From the NCBI GenBank assembly GCA_035499555.1, contig DATJYO010000025.1, positions 59,958 to 123,957 on the forward strand: a DNA stretch of 64,000 nucleotides. Direction: 5' to 3'. This document shows positions 27,560-37,019 of the stretch, one piece after another. How positions within the stretch are numbered: position 1 is the first letter of the stretch; every line of letters starts with the position of its first letter. The notes beneath the pieces were generated by a model. That model did no database searches, was not told where the DNA came from, and saw only the letters and a program-made list of their open reading frames with translations. The DNA is from Bog-159 sp035499555. Lineage in GTDB: Bacteria > Acidobacteriota > Terriglobia > Bryobacterales > Bryobacteraceae. The position numbers and the translations under genes are program-made.

Positions 27560-30500
27560 GTAGATTCAATATCGCCCTGGCGATCAGGGCCATGGCTGCA
27601 TCTTCGGGTTGCGATGGCGAACGTGGGGCGTCGCCCACGCTCATGAGTGCGGCCGCCGATTCCGGCGCGGCGCGAAAACGCGCCAGGTTCTTCTGATAAA
27701 GCTCTTTCAGAATCTGCCGCTCTTCCTTGGCCGGCGGGCGGCTGAGCGCGCGCGCGAAGGCCCAGTCCAGTTGACGGTCGAAGGTGGCGCCGCCTTGCCG
27801 TACGATGTTCGCCGCGAACACCCGCGCGCTTTCCACGAAGATCGGATCGTTCATCAGGTCCAGCGCCTGCAGCGGCGTGTTGGAGCTGACCCGGTTCACG
27901 GTGCACTCCTCTCGCGTCGGCGCGTCGAACGTCAGCAGCGTCGGATGCAGAAAGGTGCGCTGCCACTCGGTATACAGCGCGCGGCGGTAGAGATCCGCGC
28001 CGCGGCTCGCGGAGTATTCCCGCTTCGGAAAATTCATGGCCGCTTCGTAGCCCGCCGGCTCGTACGGGCGCACGCTGGGACCGCCGAACCGCTCCACCAG
28101 CAGGCCCGAAACCGACAGCGCGATATCGTGCACCGTCTCGGCGTCCACGCGATAGCGGCTCTGCCGCGCCAGCAGCCGATTGTCGGGATCCCGCTCGTCA
28201 GCCTCCGCGCTCCCCAGCGATGCCTGGCGATAGGTATGGCTGGTCACGATCGTGCGCACCAGGTGCCGCACGTCCCAATCGTGCGTGCCGGCCGCCTGCC
28301 ACTCCGGATGCATGAACTCGGCCGCCAGCCAATCCAGCAGCTCCGGATTCACCGGCCACTCGCCCTGCGAACCCAGGTCTTCGATCACTTTGGAAAGCCC
28401 CGTGCCGAAGAACTGCCGCCACATGCGATTGACAAACGCGCGCGCCGTCAGCGGATTCTCCGGCGACACCAGCCAGTTGGCCAGGTCCAGCCGGGTGGCG
28501 CGGCGGCCGCCGGTTTCGAGCTTGCCCAGAAAGGCCGGGATGGCCGGCTCTACGATCTCGTGGGTCTCGTCCATCCAGTTGGCGCGCGGCAGCACGCGGG
28601 TGATGCGCGGGTGCGTCGCTTCGGTCTCGAGCACGCGCGGAATGGACGCGTACAGCATGTCCCGCTCGGCGCGCAGTTGCGCCAGGCGCGCGTAGGTCTC
28701 TCCGAACTCCGGCCGCGAGAACTCGAAGTAGTCCAGCACCGCGTCCTTCTCCGCCGCGCTGCGTTCGTCTTCCTGTTTGGCCAGAATTCTCTTGAGGTCC
28801 GGCGGCAGCCCGCGTCCCGCCGCGACGGTGAGCGTCAGCCCCGGGTTGTCCGGCTTGTTGGCTTGTTCCTTATCTTCCGATTCGCCGTCTTCGGGCCAGG
28901 AGTACGCCGCCGCGGAGAGCGCCAGCCGGAAACGCCCGATGGTCGCCCGCCGCAAATCGGAATCCTGGTGCAGCCGGACGGTAAGCACCGAGTCCGCCTG
29001 GGTCTCGAGCGGCGTGGCGAAGCGCAACGCCAGAAACGGATTGTACTCTTCCACGATGGTCACGCCCCATCCGCTCCGCGGATCGCCGTCGATGGCCGCC
29101 ATGGGCGGATTCTCGGGGCGTTCGCCGATTCCCGCGGAGGTCGCCAGCATAAACGGCAGCTTGCGCGCCTCGCCTCCCGCATCCGCGATCTCGGCATCCA
29201 CTTCCGTGAGCACGAAACGGTCGCCGCCGCGCGCGAATCGCGTGCCGGGCAGGCTCTCGTCCTGAAACACGTCGATCCCCAGAGCCGTCCATTTGCCCGC
29301 GCCGGGCTTGAGCGTGATGGTGTAGGTCTCGTTGTCCGGGTTCTTTCCCGACGCCACCACCAGGCCCTCGCCGCGCTTGTGCTCCGAGCTCAGCGAGCCT
29401 TTCAGATAGAAGTTGCTGTCCACCGCTTCGTCGTTGTAGATGGTGAGCGTGGCGCCGTTCTCTGCGGCCGCCTTCACCGGGCGCTGATAGGTCCAGGCGA
29501 GTTTGCCGGCTTCGAAATCGGCCAGCGTCCGCTCTTCCCAGGCCCAGCGTTCCTTCTTGAGTTGTTCTGCTTTAAAGTCGAGGCCTCGGCGTGTTGCCGT
29601 GATCTCTTCGTCGAGCGCGGCCAGGCGCTGCGCCTGTTCCGCCGTCGGCAGCGACAGCTTCTCGCCCCACGCGCCGCGCCCGCGATCCGGAATCAGCCCG
29701 GTCTCCCGGATGTCCGCGAAGAAGGCTTTCATGGCGTAGAAATCCTTGTTCGTGAACGGATCGAACTTGTGATCGTGACATTCGGCGCAACCCATCGTGG
29801 ACCCCATCCACACCGTGCTGAGCGTGCGCACGCGATCCGCGCCGTACTTGGCCAGGTACTCCTTGGGCTGCAACCCGCCCTCGGCGGAAGCCCGGTTCAG
29901 GCGGTTGTAAGCCGATGCCACCCTCTGGTCCAGAGTGGCATGGGGCATCAAATCGCCGGCCAGCTGCTCTCGCGTGAACCGGTCGAACGGCATGTTGTCC
30001 CGAAAGGCGCGCAGCACGTAGTCGCGATACGGCCACACCGGCCAGATGTTGTCGCCGTGGAAACCCGCGCTGTCGGCGAACCGCACCGCGTCCAGCCAGT
30101 GCATGGCGCGCATTTCGGCGTAGCGTGGCGAAGACAGCAGGCGGTCCACCAGCTTCTCGTAAGCGTCCGGCGCGGAGTCCGCGAGGAACGTGGCAGCCTC
30201 TTCGGGCGTGGGCGGAATGCCGGTCAGGTCCAGGGTGACCCGCCGCAGCAGCGTGCGGCGATCGGCTTCGGGGGAAGGCGCCAGGTGTTCCCGCGCCAGG
30301 CGCGCCTGTATGAAATTGTCGATGGGATTGCGAATGGGCGCCTGCGCGCCGGCCGCCTCCGGCACCGGCGGACGCTTCACCGGCTGATACGCCCAGTGGC
30401 CTTCGTAAAACGCGCCTTCCGCCACCCAGCGGCGGATGGTCTGCTTCTGCGCTTCCGTCAGGACCTTTTCGGCATACTTGGGCGGCATGCGCCGGTTGGG

Positions 30501-30767
30501 ATCGGTGGCAAAGATGCGTTGGATGATGGCGCTCTTGTCCGGATCGCCGGGCACGATGGGAACGGCGCCCGAAGGATTGGGTTTGAGCGCGTCCGCGCGC
30601 CGGTCCAGGCGCATGCCGGCCATGCGCGCCCGCTTGTCGGGACCATGGCAGCGAAAGCAGGTGTCGGACATGATGGGCCGGATGTCGCGGTTGAACTTGA
30701 CGGGTTCGGCGCCGGCGGCCAGAGCCAGACACAGCATCGGCAGGACAGTTCGCTCCGGGTGCAGCAT
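27537..30767 (-). CDS. PSD1 and planctomycete cytochrome C domain protein (DUF1549/DUF1553)
   Basis: This 1076-residue exported protein (signal peptide MLHPERTVLPMLCLALAAGA) starts with a planctomycete-type cytochrome C domain containing CFRCHGPDK. A DUF1549 region carries a second CXXCH (MGCAECHDHKFDPF). A central carbohydrate-binding-like insert (about 420-620) and a C-terminal DUF1553 domain follow, the latter marked by NPLTARAFVNRMWRQFFG, RQSRYRVDAETVHDIALS and SSNTPLQALDLMNDP. The partner DUF1501 gene follows directly. Both are characteristic of bacteria degrading complex polysaccharides. Enzymatic function has not been assigned to the family as far as I know. Confidence 0.92.
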
Positions 30768-31001
30768 GTGGATATGTTACAACGCCGCGGCGCGGGCTGG
30801 AAGCGGCGGGCGCTCACTGCCCATCATTCCGCCTTCGATCCACAGCAGTGATAAATGTCTTCCATCATACTTATTTGAAACGTCTTCGCCGCCCATACCG
30901 TCGTATGGGGTGAGCCTGGAACATGCCGATGCGGGATAATAACGGCTAGGACCAGAAATCGCAAGTTCACTGTTGTTTAAATTTCGAGGAGACCTTCTAA
31001 C

Positions 31002-31694
31002 GTGAAACGAATTTGCCGCTACCTTCCCCTGCTGTCTCTGCTGTGGCTGTGTGTCCCGTTCGCCCGCGCGCAGAGCTCCGTCGATTTTATGGTGGGTTTT
31101 GGAACCGCGCATGACAGCGCCAATAAAAACGGACTCGACGATGCCTCTCTCGGGCAGTGCTCGCCGGTCGGCAGTACCAGCCTGACCACCGGCGGAGATT
31201 GCGTAGGCACCCCGAGTCTGGGCGGCTTCTTTATGGGCATCGGGGGTGATCTCATCCTCTGGAAAAACTTCGGCGTGGGAGCCGAAGTCAGCTTTCAGCC
31301 CGCCAAGAGCACTTACGTCGACCTTCCCACTTATGGCCCGCTGCAGTATCGCCAGACATTCTACGATTTCAACGGCGTCTACGAACCGGTGCATACCAAG
31401 CGCGTCTCGTTTCAGTTGCAGGGGGGCGTCGGCGGCGCCAAGACCGGCCTCTCCATCAACGCCAGCAGTTGCGTGGGCAGCGCCTGCGTGAATCAGACCC
31501 AGCCGGTGGTGAGCTCGAATCACTTCCAGGTGCACGCCGGCGCCGGTATCTCGCTCTTTCTGACCGAGCATATCTTCATCCGCCCGCAGTTCGACATCCA
31601 CTACGTGCCGAACCTGACGAATCAGCCTGGCTTTGGAGGCAATATGGTGACTGCCGGGATGGTGTGGCTGGGTTATAACTTCGGCTCGCGCTAA
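31002..31694 (+). CDS. Outer-membrane beta-barrel-like protein
   Basis: This 230-residue protein is preceded by GAGGAGA and starts at GTG 31002. It has a signal peptide (to about residue 24, PFARAQ) followed by alternating hydrophobic strands such as SVDFMVGFGT, FGVGAEVSFQPAK and RVSFQLQGGVG. It ends with aromatic strands (HIFIRPQFDIHYVP, MVWLGYNFGSR). The alternation and a C-terminal strand near the end suggest a small eight-stranded outer-membrane barrel. A CVGSAC pair may form a loop disulfide. Function unknown. It is divergent from the PSD1 gene with 234 bp between. Confidence 0.75.
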   Translation: MKRICRYLPLLSLLWLCVPFARAQSSVDFMVGFGTAHDSANKNGLDDASLGQCSPVGSTSLTTGGDCVGTPSLGGFFMGIGGDLILWKNFGVGAEVSFQPAKSTYVDLPTYGPLQYRQTFYDFNGVYEPVHTKRVSFQLQGGVGGAKTGLSINASSCVGSACVNQTQPVVSSNHFQVHAGAGISLFLTEHIFIRPQFDIHYVPNLTNQPGFGGNMVTAGMVWLGYNFGSR

Positions 31695-31711
31695 CGCGGA
31701 CCGGCCATCCG

Positions 31712-31984
31712 CTACGAAGCGGCGCGGTACTTATCGCGGCAGGCTGCCGAACAGAAATGCACGGTCTCTCCGTTGACCCTGGAAGTCACGGCCACTTCGG
31801 TGGAGACATAGGTTCCGCAGACCGGATCCTTCTTTAGCTCGCCGCCGCGAGACACTCGGGGCGCCTGGCGCTTGTCACTCGGAGCGACTTGGGAATTCCA
31901 GGTGGCGAAGAAGGATCTGAGGACTATCCGCACCGCCCAGAAAAGCAGCAGCAGCGGAAGCAGACGCAGTAAAAGAAAACGCAT
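31712..31984 (-). CDS. Small membrane-anchored YHS/TRASH-type metal-binding protein
   Basis: From the ATG at 31984 the protein is 90 residues. It has an N-terminal helix (MRFLLLRLLPLLLLFWAVRI), a basic linker, and a C-terminal domain with KKDPVCGTYV and VHFCSAACRDKYRA. The DPVCG, then FCSAxCR, spacing is that of YHS/TRASH metal-binding modules. It likely binds a soft metal or heme-related ligand at the membrane. The GTG at 31990 is an alternative start. It converges with the barrel gene. Confidence 0.75.
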   Translation of the reverse strand: MRFLLLRLLPLLLLFWAVRIVLRSFFATWNSQVAPSDKRQAPRVSRGGELKKDPVCGTYVSTEVAVTSRVNGETVHFCSAACRDKYRAAS

Positions 31985-32039
31985 GATCACGAGGGGCGCC
32001 GTTTAGAGGCGCCCCTCATTCATTATCGCATCGCCGGGA

Positions 32040-33185
32040 CTATTTCTTCTTGGTCTTCTTCTTCTCGGCGGCCGGATTCTGATACGACGTATCCACGGAG
32101 CCGGAGAGACTGGCCAACATCCCTTTGGCGGACTCCGCGAAAGGCCCATCCGGCTTGAGTTGGAGATACTTCTCGAAAGCCTCGCGGGTGCCCTCCACCG
32201 GGACGTACTTGCCGTCGGCCCCCATCTTCGCCTTGCCAATCAGCACGATGCCGTACTGATACTGCGCGTCCGCATAGTTGGGATCGGCCTCGATGGCCTT
32301 CTTGAAGGCGTCCCCGGCGGCGTCGGCCTGCCCGCTGTTCACCAGCAGCGCGCCCAGGTTGTAGTAGTACTTCCCGGCGCTGGGCGGATCCAGTTGGGCG
32401 GCCTTGGCCAGTTCGGCCTGGGCCTCGTCGAACTTCTTCAACTTGGCCAGCGCCAGTCCGTAGTTGTTGTGAACCCCGGCATCGTCGGGCTTCAAGGCCA
32501 GCGCCTTCTGATAGGCTTCCAGGCCCTTGTTCAGGGCCGCATCGCGCTCGGCGCCGTTCTTGGTGTCTGCCAGCGCGATCTCCGCGGACGCCAGGTTGGC
32601 CCAGATCACTTCCTGTTGCGGAGCCATCTCACCGGCCGCGTTGAACTTCTCGACGGCCACTTCGAACTGCTTGTTCGCCATGGCCTCCTTGCCGGCGTTG
32701 AAAGCCTCGTTCAACGCCCGGTTCTTGGCCTTCAGCTCGGCGTTCTCTTTGTTCGCCTTTTCAAAGGCGGCCTTCTCCTCGGCCGACATGCCGTGGGCCT
32801 GTTCCTTGCTGAGCGTACCGTTGGCCGCTGCCTGGCTCAGAGCCTGCTGCTTCTTCGCCTGCGCCTGCATGTCGAAGTTGTTCACCACCGGATCGCCAAG
32901 CTGCGATCGCACGCCATTGATGAAATCGACGTCCTTTCCATCCACTTCCAGCGTGATCTTGTAGGTGCCCAGCGGCAGGCCGCCGTAGAAATAATGACCT
33001 TTCTTGTTGGTCTTGACCTGGTAATGGCCTTTAATGTCGAGCCGGTCGATCTTGACTAAAGCATCCTTCAGCCCCTTGCCATCCAGACCCTTGACATCGC
33101 CTTCAAGCGCCGTAGTCTGCGCGAAACCCGAGAGGGCACATAACAGGATTCCCAGTGCGGGCAGAGCCACATTGCGGAACTTCAT
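32040..33185 (-). CDS. Secreted tetratricopeptide-repeat protein with carboxypeptidase-regulatory-like domain
   Basis: This 381-residue protein is preceded by GGAGG and has a signal peptide (MKFRNVALPALGILLCALSGFAQ). Residues about 25-95 are a transthyretin-like CarboxypepD_reg domain (GLDGKGLKDALVKI, YHFYGGLPLGTYKITLEV-like pattern). An Ala/Gln/Lys-rich helical stretch follows, then four or more TPR units (AYQKALALKPDDAGVHNNYGLAL, EADPNYADAQYQYGIVL). The tail is very lysine-rich (EKKKTKKK). It probably scaffolds a periplasmic complex. The partner is unknown. Confidence 0.85.
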   Translation of the reverse strand: MKFRNVALPALGILLCALSGFAQTTALEGDVKGLDGKGLKDALVKIDRLDIKGHYQVKTNKKGHYFYGGLPLGTYKITLEVDGKDVDFINGVRSQLGDPVVNNFDMQAQAKKQQALSQAAANGTLSKEQAHGMSAEEKAAFEKANKENAELKAKNRALNEAFNAGKEAMANKQFEVAVEKFNAAGEMAPQQEVIWANLASAEIALADTKNGAERDAALNKGLEAYQKALALKPDDAGVHNNYGLALAKLKKFDEAQAELAKAAQLDPPSAGKYYYNLGALLVNSGQADAAGDAFKKAIEADPNYADAQYQYGIVLIGKAKMGADGKYVPVEGTREAFEKYLQLKPDGPFAESAKGMLASLSGSVDTSYQNPAAEKKKTKKK

Positions 33186-33249
33186 GAAACCTCCAAACTT
33201 TGAGAATTGCTGGTATTAAATTCCAGTTTACTACACGGCTCCGCACGGA

Positions 33250-34236
33250 TCAGCCTCGCGTGCCGCCCGCCACGCCGCGCTGCCGGCGGGTCAAAATCTG
33301 ACGCACCGCGTAAATGCGGCGTCCCTGGCTCTCGAAATACGTGCGGATCATCACTTCGCCGATCAGCCCCGTGCTGAACATCATCAGGCCGCCCAGCAGC
33401 AGCAGGCCGCCGGCGATCATCAGCGGACCGTGCTCCACCATGATCAGTTCGTGGCCCAGCAGCTTGTGGATCGTCAGCCAGGACATGATCAGGCCGCCCA
33501 GCCCCGTCCCGATCAGGCCCAGCGAGCCGAAGAAGTGCATCGGCCGGGTGAAGTACTTCAACAGAAACTTGATGGTCAGGATGTCGAACAGCACCCGGAA
33601 AGTGCGCCCGATGCCGTAGTGCGAATCGCCGGCCGAGCGCGGCGTGTTCTGAATCGGAACCTCCGCCACCCGCGCGCCGTAAAAACTGGCCAGCGCCGGA
33701 ATGAAGCGGTGCAGCTCGCCGTACAGGTTGATGTCTTTGAGCACCTCCGCGCGGTAGGCCTTGAAGGTCGTGCCGAAATCCCGCAGTTCCACCCCGGAGG
33801 CCTTGGCCATGATCCAATTGGCGATCCGCGAGGGGATGCGGCGCGTCAGGGCGTTGTCCACCCGCTCCTTGCGCCAGCCGCTGGCGATGTCGTAGCCTTC
33901 GTCGATCTTGGCCAGCAGCGCCGGGATGTCCTCCGGCGCATGTTGCAGGTCGCCGTCCATGGCGATCACCACGTCGCCTTTGGCTTCGTGAAACCCCGCC
34001 GAAAGAGCCGCGGTCTGCCCGAAGTTGCGGCGCAGCCGGACTACCTTCAAATGCCCGTCGGTCTCCACCAGGTTGGCCAGCAGCTCGAAACTGCGGTCGG
34101 TCGAAGCGTCATCCACGAACAGAATCTCGTAGGGCTGTTGCCGAGGCTCCAATACCGCGGTGAGCCGGTCGTACAACGGCAGGATGGAACGCTCCTCGTT
34201 GTGTACGGGGATGACAATCGATAACATTGCGGACAT
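33250..34236 (-). CDS. Family 2 glycosyltransferase, polyprenyl-phosphate sugar transferase type
   Basis: This protein of about 328 residues opens MLSIVIPVHNEERSILPLYDRL and contains ILFVDDASTDRSFELL and VVIAMDGDLQHAPEDIP, with nucleotide- and metal-binding aspartates of GT-A fold GT2 enzymes. Two C-terminal transmembrane segments (GSLGLIGTGLGGLIMSWLTI and MIAGGLLLLGGLMMFSTGLIG) place it with the DPM1/ArnC/GtrB group that transfers a sugar to undecaprenyl phosphate. The start at 34236 was chosen; 34227 (MLSIV) is also possible. No flippase or second transferase adjoins it. Confidence 0.88.
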   Translation of the reverse strand: MSAMLSIVIPVHNEERSILPLYDRLTAVLEPRQQPYEILFVDDASTDRSFELLANLVETDGHLKVVRLRRNFGQTAALSAGFHEAKGDVVIAMDGDLQHAPEDIPALLAKIDEGYDIASGWRKERVDNALTRRIPSRIANWIMAKASGVELRDFGTTFKAYRAEVLKDINLYGELHRFIPALASFYGARVAEVPIQNTPRSAGDSHYGIGRTFRVLFDILTIKFLLKYFTRPMHFFGSLGLIGTGLGGLIMSWLTIHKLLGHELIMVEHGPLMIAGGLLLLGGLMMFSTGLIGEVMIRTYFESQGRRIYAVRQILTRRQRGVAGGTRG

Positions 34237-34326
34237 CCACAGTGTATCAGGACACACCAGTCGCGAAAAGACAATTCCGGGGGCCACCTGCGTCCGCCCT
34301 GCCGGCCCGCGCTGTGATCCGAAACC

Positions 34327-35040
34327 CTATTTCGTCGCCGCCATGTTTTTGCCGAAATGGAACGACGGGCCGACCGAGAAACGCACCGTGTTCCGCCCCG
34401 GCAGCAGGTCGCTGAACAAGTGATCGTGCACCAGATCCACGTGGATCTTCACGCCGACATGACGGGTCACGTTGAGATCCACGCCGCCGCCCACGCCGTA
34501 GAAAGCCACCCAGTCTTCCTTGGTGCCCGTAGGTGCCATCTGGGAAATCAGCATCGTGGTGATGACTTGTTGGCTGGGCGTGGTTGTGTTCGGGTGCGGC
34601 AGGGCGGTCTCGTGCATCGCGCCCAGATCCGGATGGATAAACAGCGTCGCGAACCTCAGACGGCGGTAATTCAACTGCGGACCCATGGCGTACGACTGGG
34701 TTCGGGAATGTAGGGGCACGGCGATGGGCACATTCGAGAGGCCGTAAGCTGCCAGTTGGGACGCGATAGCTTGCTGGACCGAGGATTTCAGCATGGTCGG
34801 CACCAGCACGGTGTCGCCCGCGGTGGCGCTGAAATCGAATCCCATCGAATACCACTTGGCCGGGTTCGTGCCAACTTGCGTATGGAACCCGCTCTCACCG
34901 AGGTTGAGCAGCGGACTTCTCAAGTACGTGTACGCTGAATATACGTCGAATTGACCGATATAATCCTGCTGGCCCAAAGCCAGTGACGCCAGCAGCAGCG
35001 CGGACAGGGCGCCGATTGCGAGTCTGCGATAAAGAGACAT
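34327..35040 (-). CDS. Outer-membrane beta-barrel-like protein
   Basis: From the ATG at 35040, with GGAG six bases upstream, the protein is 237 residues. Its signal peptide ends around LASLALGQ. YIGQFDVYSAYTYL, TQSYAMGPQLNYRRL, VAFYGVGGGVDLNVTRHVGVKIHVDLVHDH and TVRFSVGPSFHFGK show the alternating pattern and Gly/aromatic content of small outer-membrane barrels common in Acidobacteria. Function unknown. It is divergent from the GH26 gene across a short gap containing a run of eight G residues. Confidence 0.75.
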   Translation of the reverse strand: MSLYRRLAIGALSALLLASLALGQQDYIGQFDVYSAYTYLRSPLLNLGESGFHTQVGTNPAKWYSMGFDFSATAGDTVLVPTMLKSSVQQAIASQLAAYGLSNVPIAVPLHSRTQSYAMGPQLNYRRLRFATLFIHPDLGAMHETALPHPNTTTPSQQVITTMLISQMAPTGTKEDWVAFYGVGGGVDLNVTRHVGVKIHVDLVHDHLFSDLLPGRNTVRFSVGPSFHFGKNMAATK

Positions 35041-35149
35041 TGTCATCTCCGTGCACGCGATGTTCAGGATCATTATGTCTGAAATTACCGGTTAAAGATA
35101 GGGGGGGGATCCACTTCGGGTCTCGATTCCGGTTACATTGTCTTCCGTG

Positions 35150-37018
35150 GTGAAACAGTCGCAGCCGGCCGCTGCCCTCGCGGTCATCCTGCTTTTCTGC
35201 CGGACGCTCGGGGCGCAGCCCCAGGCGCCGGTGAACCCGCAGGCTTCGCCCGAAGCCCGCGCCCTGCTCGCCTTCCTCAACTCGATTTCCGGCCACTACA
35301 CCCTGACCGGCCAGCACAATTATCCCAATACCATCGCCAACTGGACCGATCGCGCCTACGATTTTACGGGCAAATATCCCGCCGTCTTCGGCCAGGATTT
35401 CGGCTTCCAGGGCGGCGCCGACAAAGACTCCGTACTGGCGCGCCCGGCGCTGGTTGAGGAGGCCATGCGGCAGTATGCCAACGGCGCCATCGTCACCTTC
35501 ACCTGGCATGCCGTACGTCCCACCGACGACGAGCCGGTCACCTTCCGCGACAGCGTGCAAGGCAAGCTCTCGGACTTCGAGTGGCGCGAGCTGCTGACCC
35601 CCGGCACCGCCCTCTATAAAAGGTGGTGCGCCCAGGTGGATGTGATTGCCGGCTACCTGAAGCAACTGCGCGACGCGCGCGTGCCGGTCCTCTGGCGCCC
35701 CTACCATGAGGTCAACGGTAATTGGTTCTGGTGGGGCGGACGCAAAGGCCGCGACGGATCGGCGGCCTTGTACCGCCAGCTCTTCGACCGTTTCGTCAAT
35801 TACCACCAGCTCGACAACCTGGTCTGGGTGTGGAATGCCAATTCGCCGGGATCCGGCGGCAATGGTCCCGGGCCGTACGCCGACTATTTTCCCGGGCTGG
35901 AATATGCCGACGTGCTGACCGTGGACATCTACGGCGAATTCCAGCAGAGTCATTACGACGGCCTGCTGGCGCTGGCGGGCGGTAAACCCATCGCCCTGGG
36001 CGAAGTCGGAGGCCTGCCGGCGCCGGGCCGGTTGAAGGCCCAGCCCAAATATACGTGGTTCATGACCTGGAGTGAGTTCGTGGAAATGGCCAATCCCCTG
36101 GAAGCCGTGCGCGCGCTCTATCACGCCGACAACACGCTGAGCCGCGACGACCCGCGCATGTCCGCCGCCATGGCCGCGATCCGCGCGGCGTCCGCCCCGC
36201 CCGCGCCGCGGCTGGTGTCGCCCGGCCCAACCGCGCCGGCGAGAGAACTGCTGGTTCGCTTGTATCAGGCTGCCGGACAGGGAATCCTGAGCGGCCAGGA
36301 GAACCTCCCGCAGCCGGTTTTTGCGGCCACGGGCAAGTATCCGGCGATTTTCGGCGCGGAGCTCAGTGGTCCGTCAACGGTGGACGAGGCCATGCGCCAG
36401 CAGGCGGCGCATGCCATCGTCTCCTTGAGCTGGCATCCGCCGCGGCCGAGCGATGACCGCACCGCCACGGACAAACTCACCGCCTTCGAATGGAAGGAAT
36501 TGCTCACGCCGGGCACGCATCTCTACGAGCGTTGGTGCACCCAGGTGGATGCGGCGGCCGCATACCTGAAACAACTGGAGGACGCCGGCGTCGCGGTGAT
36601 GTGGCGTCCGTATCCGGAAGCCAACGGCAAGTTCTTCTGGTGGGCGGGCCGCCCGCGGGAATCGGGGGCGCTTTACCGCCAGTTGTTCCAAAGGCTGGTG
36701 AACGAGCACAAATTGCGCAATCTGGTGTGGGTTTGGGAAGCCGACTTCGGCGATTACGCCGACTGTTTCCCAGGCCTGGACTACGTGGATGCCCTGGCCT
36801 TGCACTCCGGCAACGCGCCATTCTCCTGGCGGCAGGACAGGGAGCTATCCCGATTCGGAGTGGGTAAAGTCGTGGGCCTTGAACTTGAGGGCTCGGTGCC
36901 GAACGCCGCGCTGCTGGACCAGCCCGTCCGGTGGGCATGGATCATGTTGACCGGCGGCGAGAAGGCGGACGATCTGCGCGCTTTGTACGGGCATGCGCGC
37001 GTATTAACGCGGCCGTAG
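35150..37018 (+). CDS. Secreted tandem-domain GH26 (beta-mannanase family) glycosidase
   Basis: This protein of about 622 residues has a signal peptide and two GH26 domains in tandem. Domain 1 (about 30-340) carries WRPYHEVNGNWFWWG with the acid/base Glu (about E187) and IALGEVGGLP with the nucleophile Glu (about E285). Domain 2 (about 365-620) repeats the fold, including LTPGT-LYERWCTQVD and WRPYPEANGKFFWWAG, but with Pro in place of His before Glu. It is also shorter and lacks a clear copy of the nucleophile motif. GH26 enzymes cut mannans and related glucans outside the cell. Start codon is unsure: GTG at 35147 or 35150 or TTG at 35138, with no clear ribosome site. Confidence 0.88.
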   Translation: MKQSQPAAALAVILLFCRTLGAQPQAPVNPQASPEARALLAFLNSISGHYTLTGQHNYPNTIANWTDRAYDFTGKYPAVFGQDFGFQGGADKDSVLARPALVEEAMRQYANGAIVTFTWHAVRPTDDEPVTFRDSVQGKLSDFEWRELLTPGTALYKRWCAQVDVIAGYLKQLRDARVPVLWRPYHEVNGNWFWWGGRKGRDGSAALYRQLFDRFVNYHQLDNLVWVWNANSPGSGGNGPGPYADYFPGLEYADVLTVDIYGEFQQSHYDGLLALAGGKPIALGEVGGLPAPGRLKAQPKYTWFMTWSEFVEMANPLEAVRALYHADNTLSRDDPRMSAAMAAIRAASAPPAPRLVSPGPTAPARELLVRLYQAAGQGILSGQENLPQPVFAATGKYPAIFGAELSGPSTVDEAMRQQAAHAIVSLSWHPPRPSDDRTATDKLTAFEWKELLTPGTHLYERWCTQVDAAAAYLKQLEDAGVAVMWRPYPEANGKFFWWAGRPRESGALYRQLFQRLVNEHKLRNLVWVWEADFGDYADCFPGLDYVDALALHSGNAPFSWRQDRELSRFGVGKVVGLELEGSVPNAALLDQPVRWAWIMLTGGEKADDLRALYGHARVLTRP

Positions 37019-37019
37019 C

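Noticed and set aside
27609..30851. A 1080-codon plus-strand open frame
   Set aside because: It is wholly antisense to the DUF1549/DUF1553 gene, has Arg/His-rich composition and no family features; a high-GC shadow frame.
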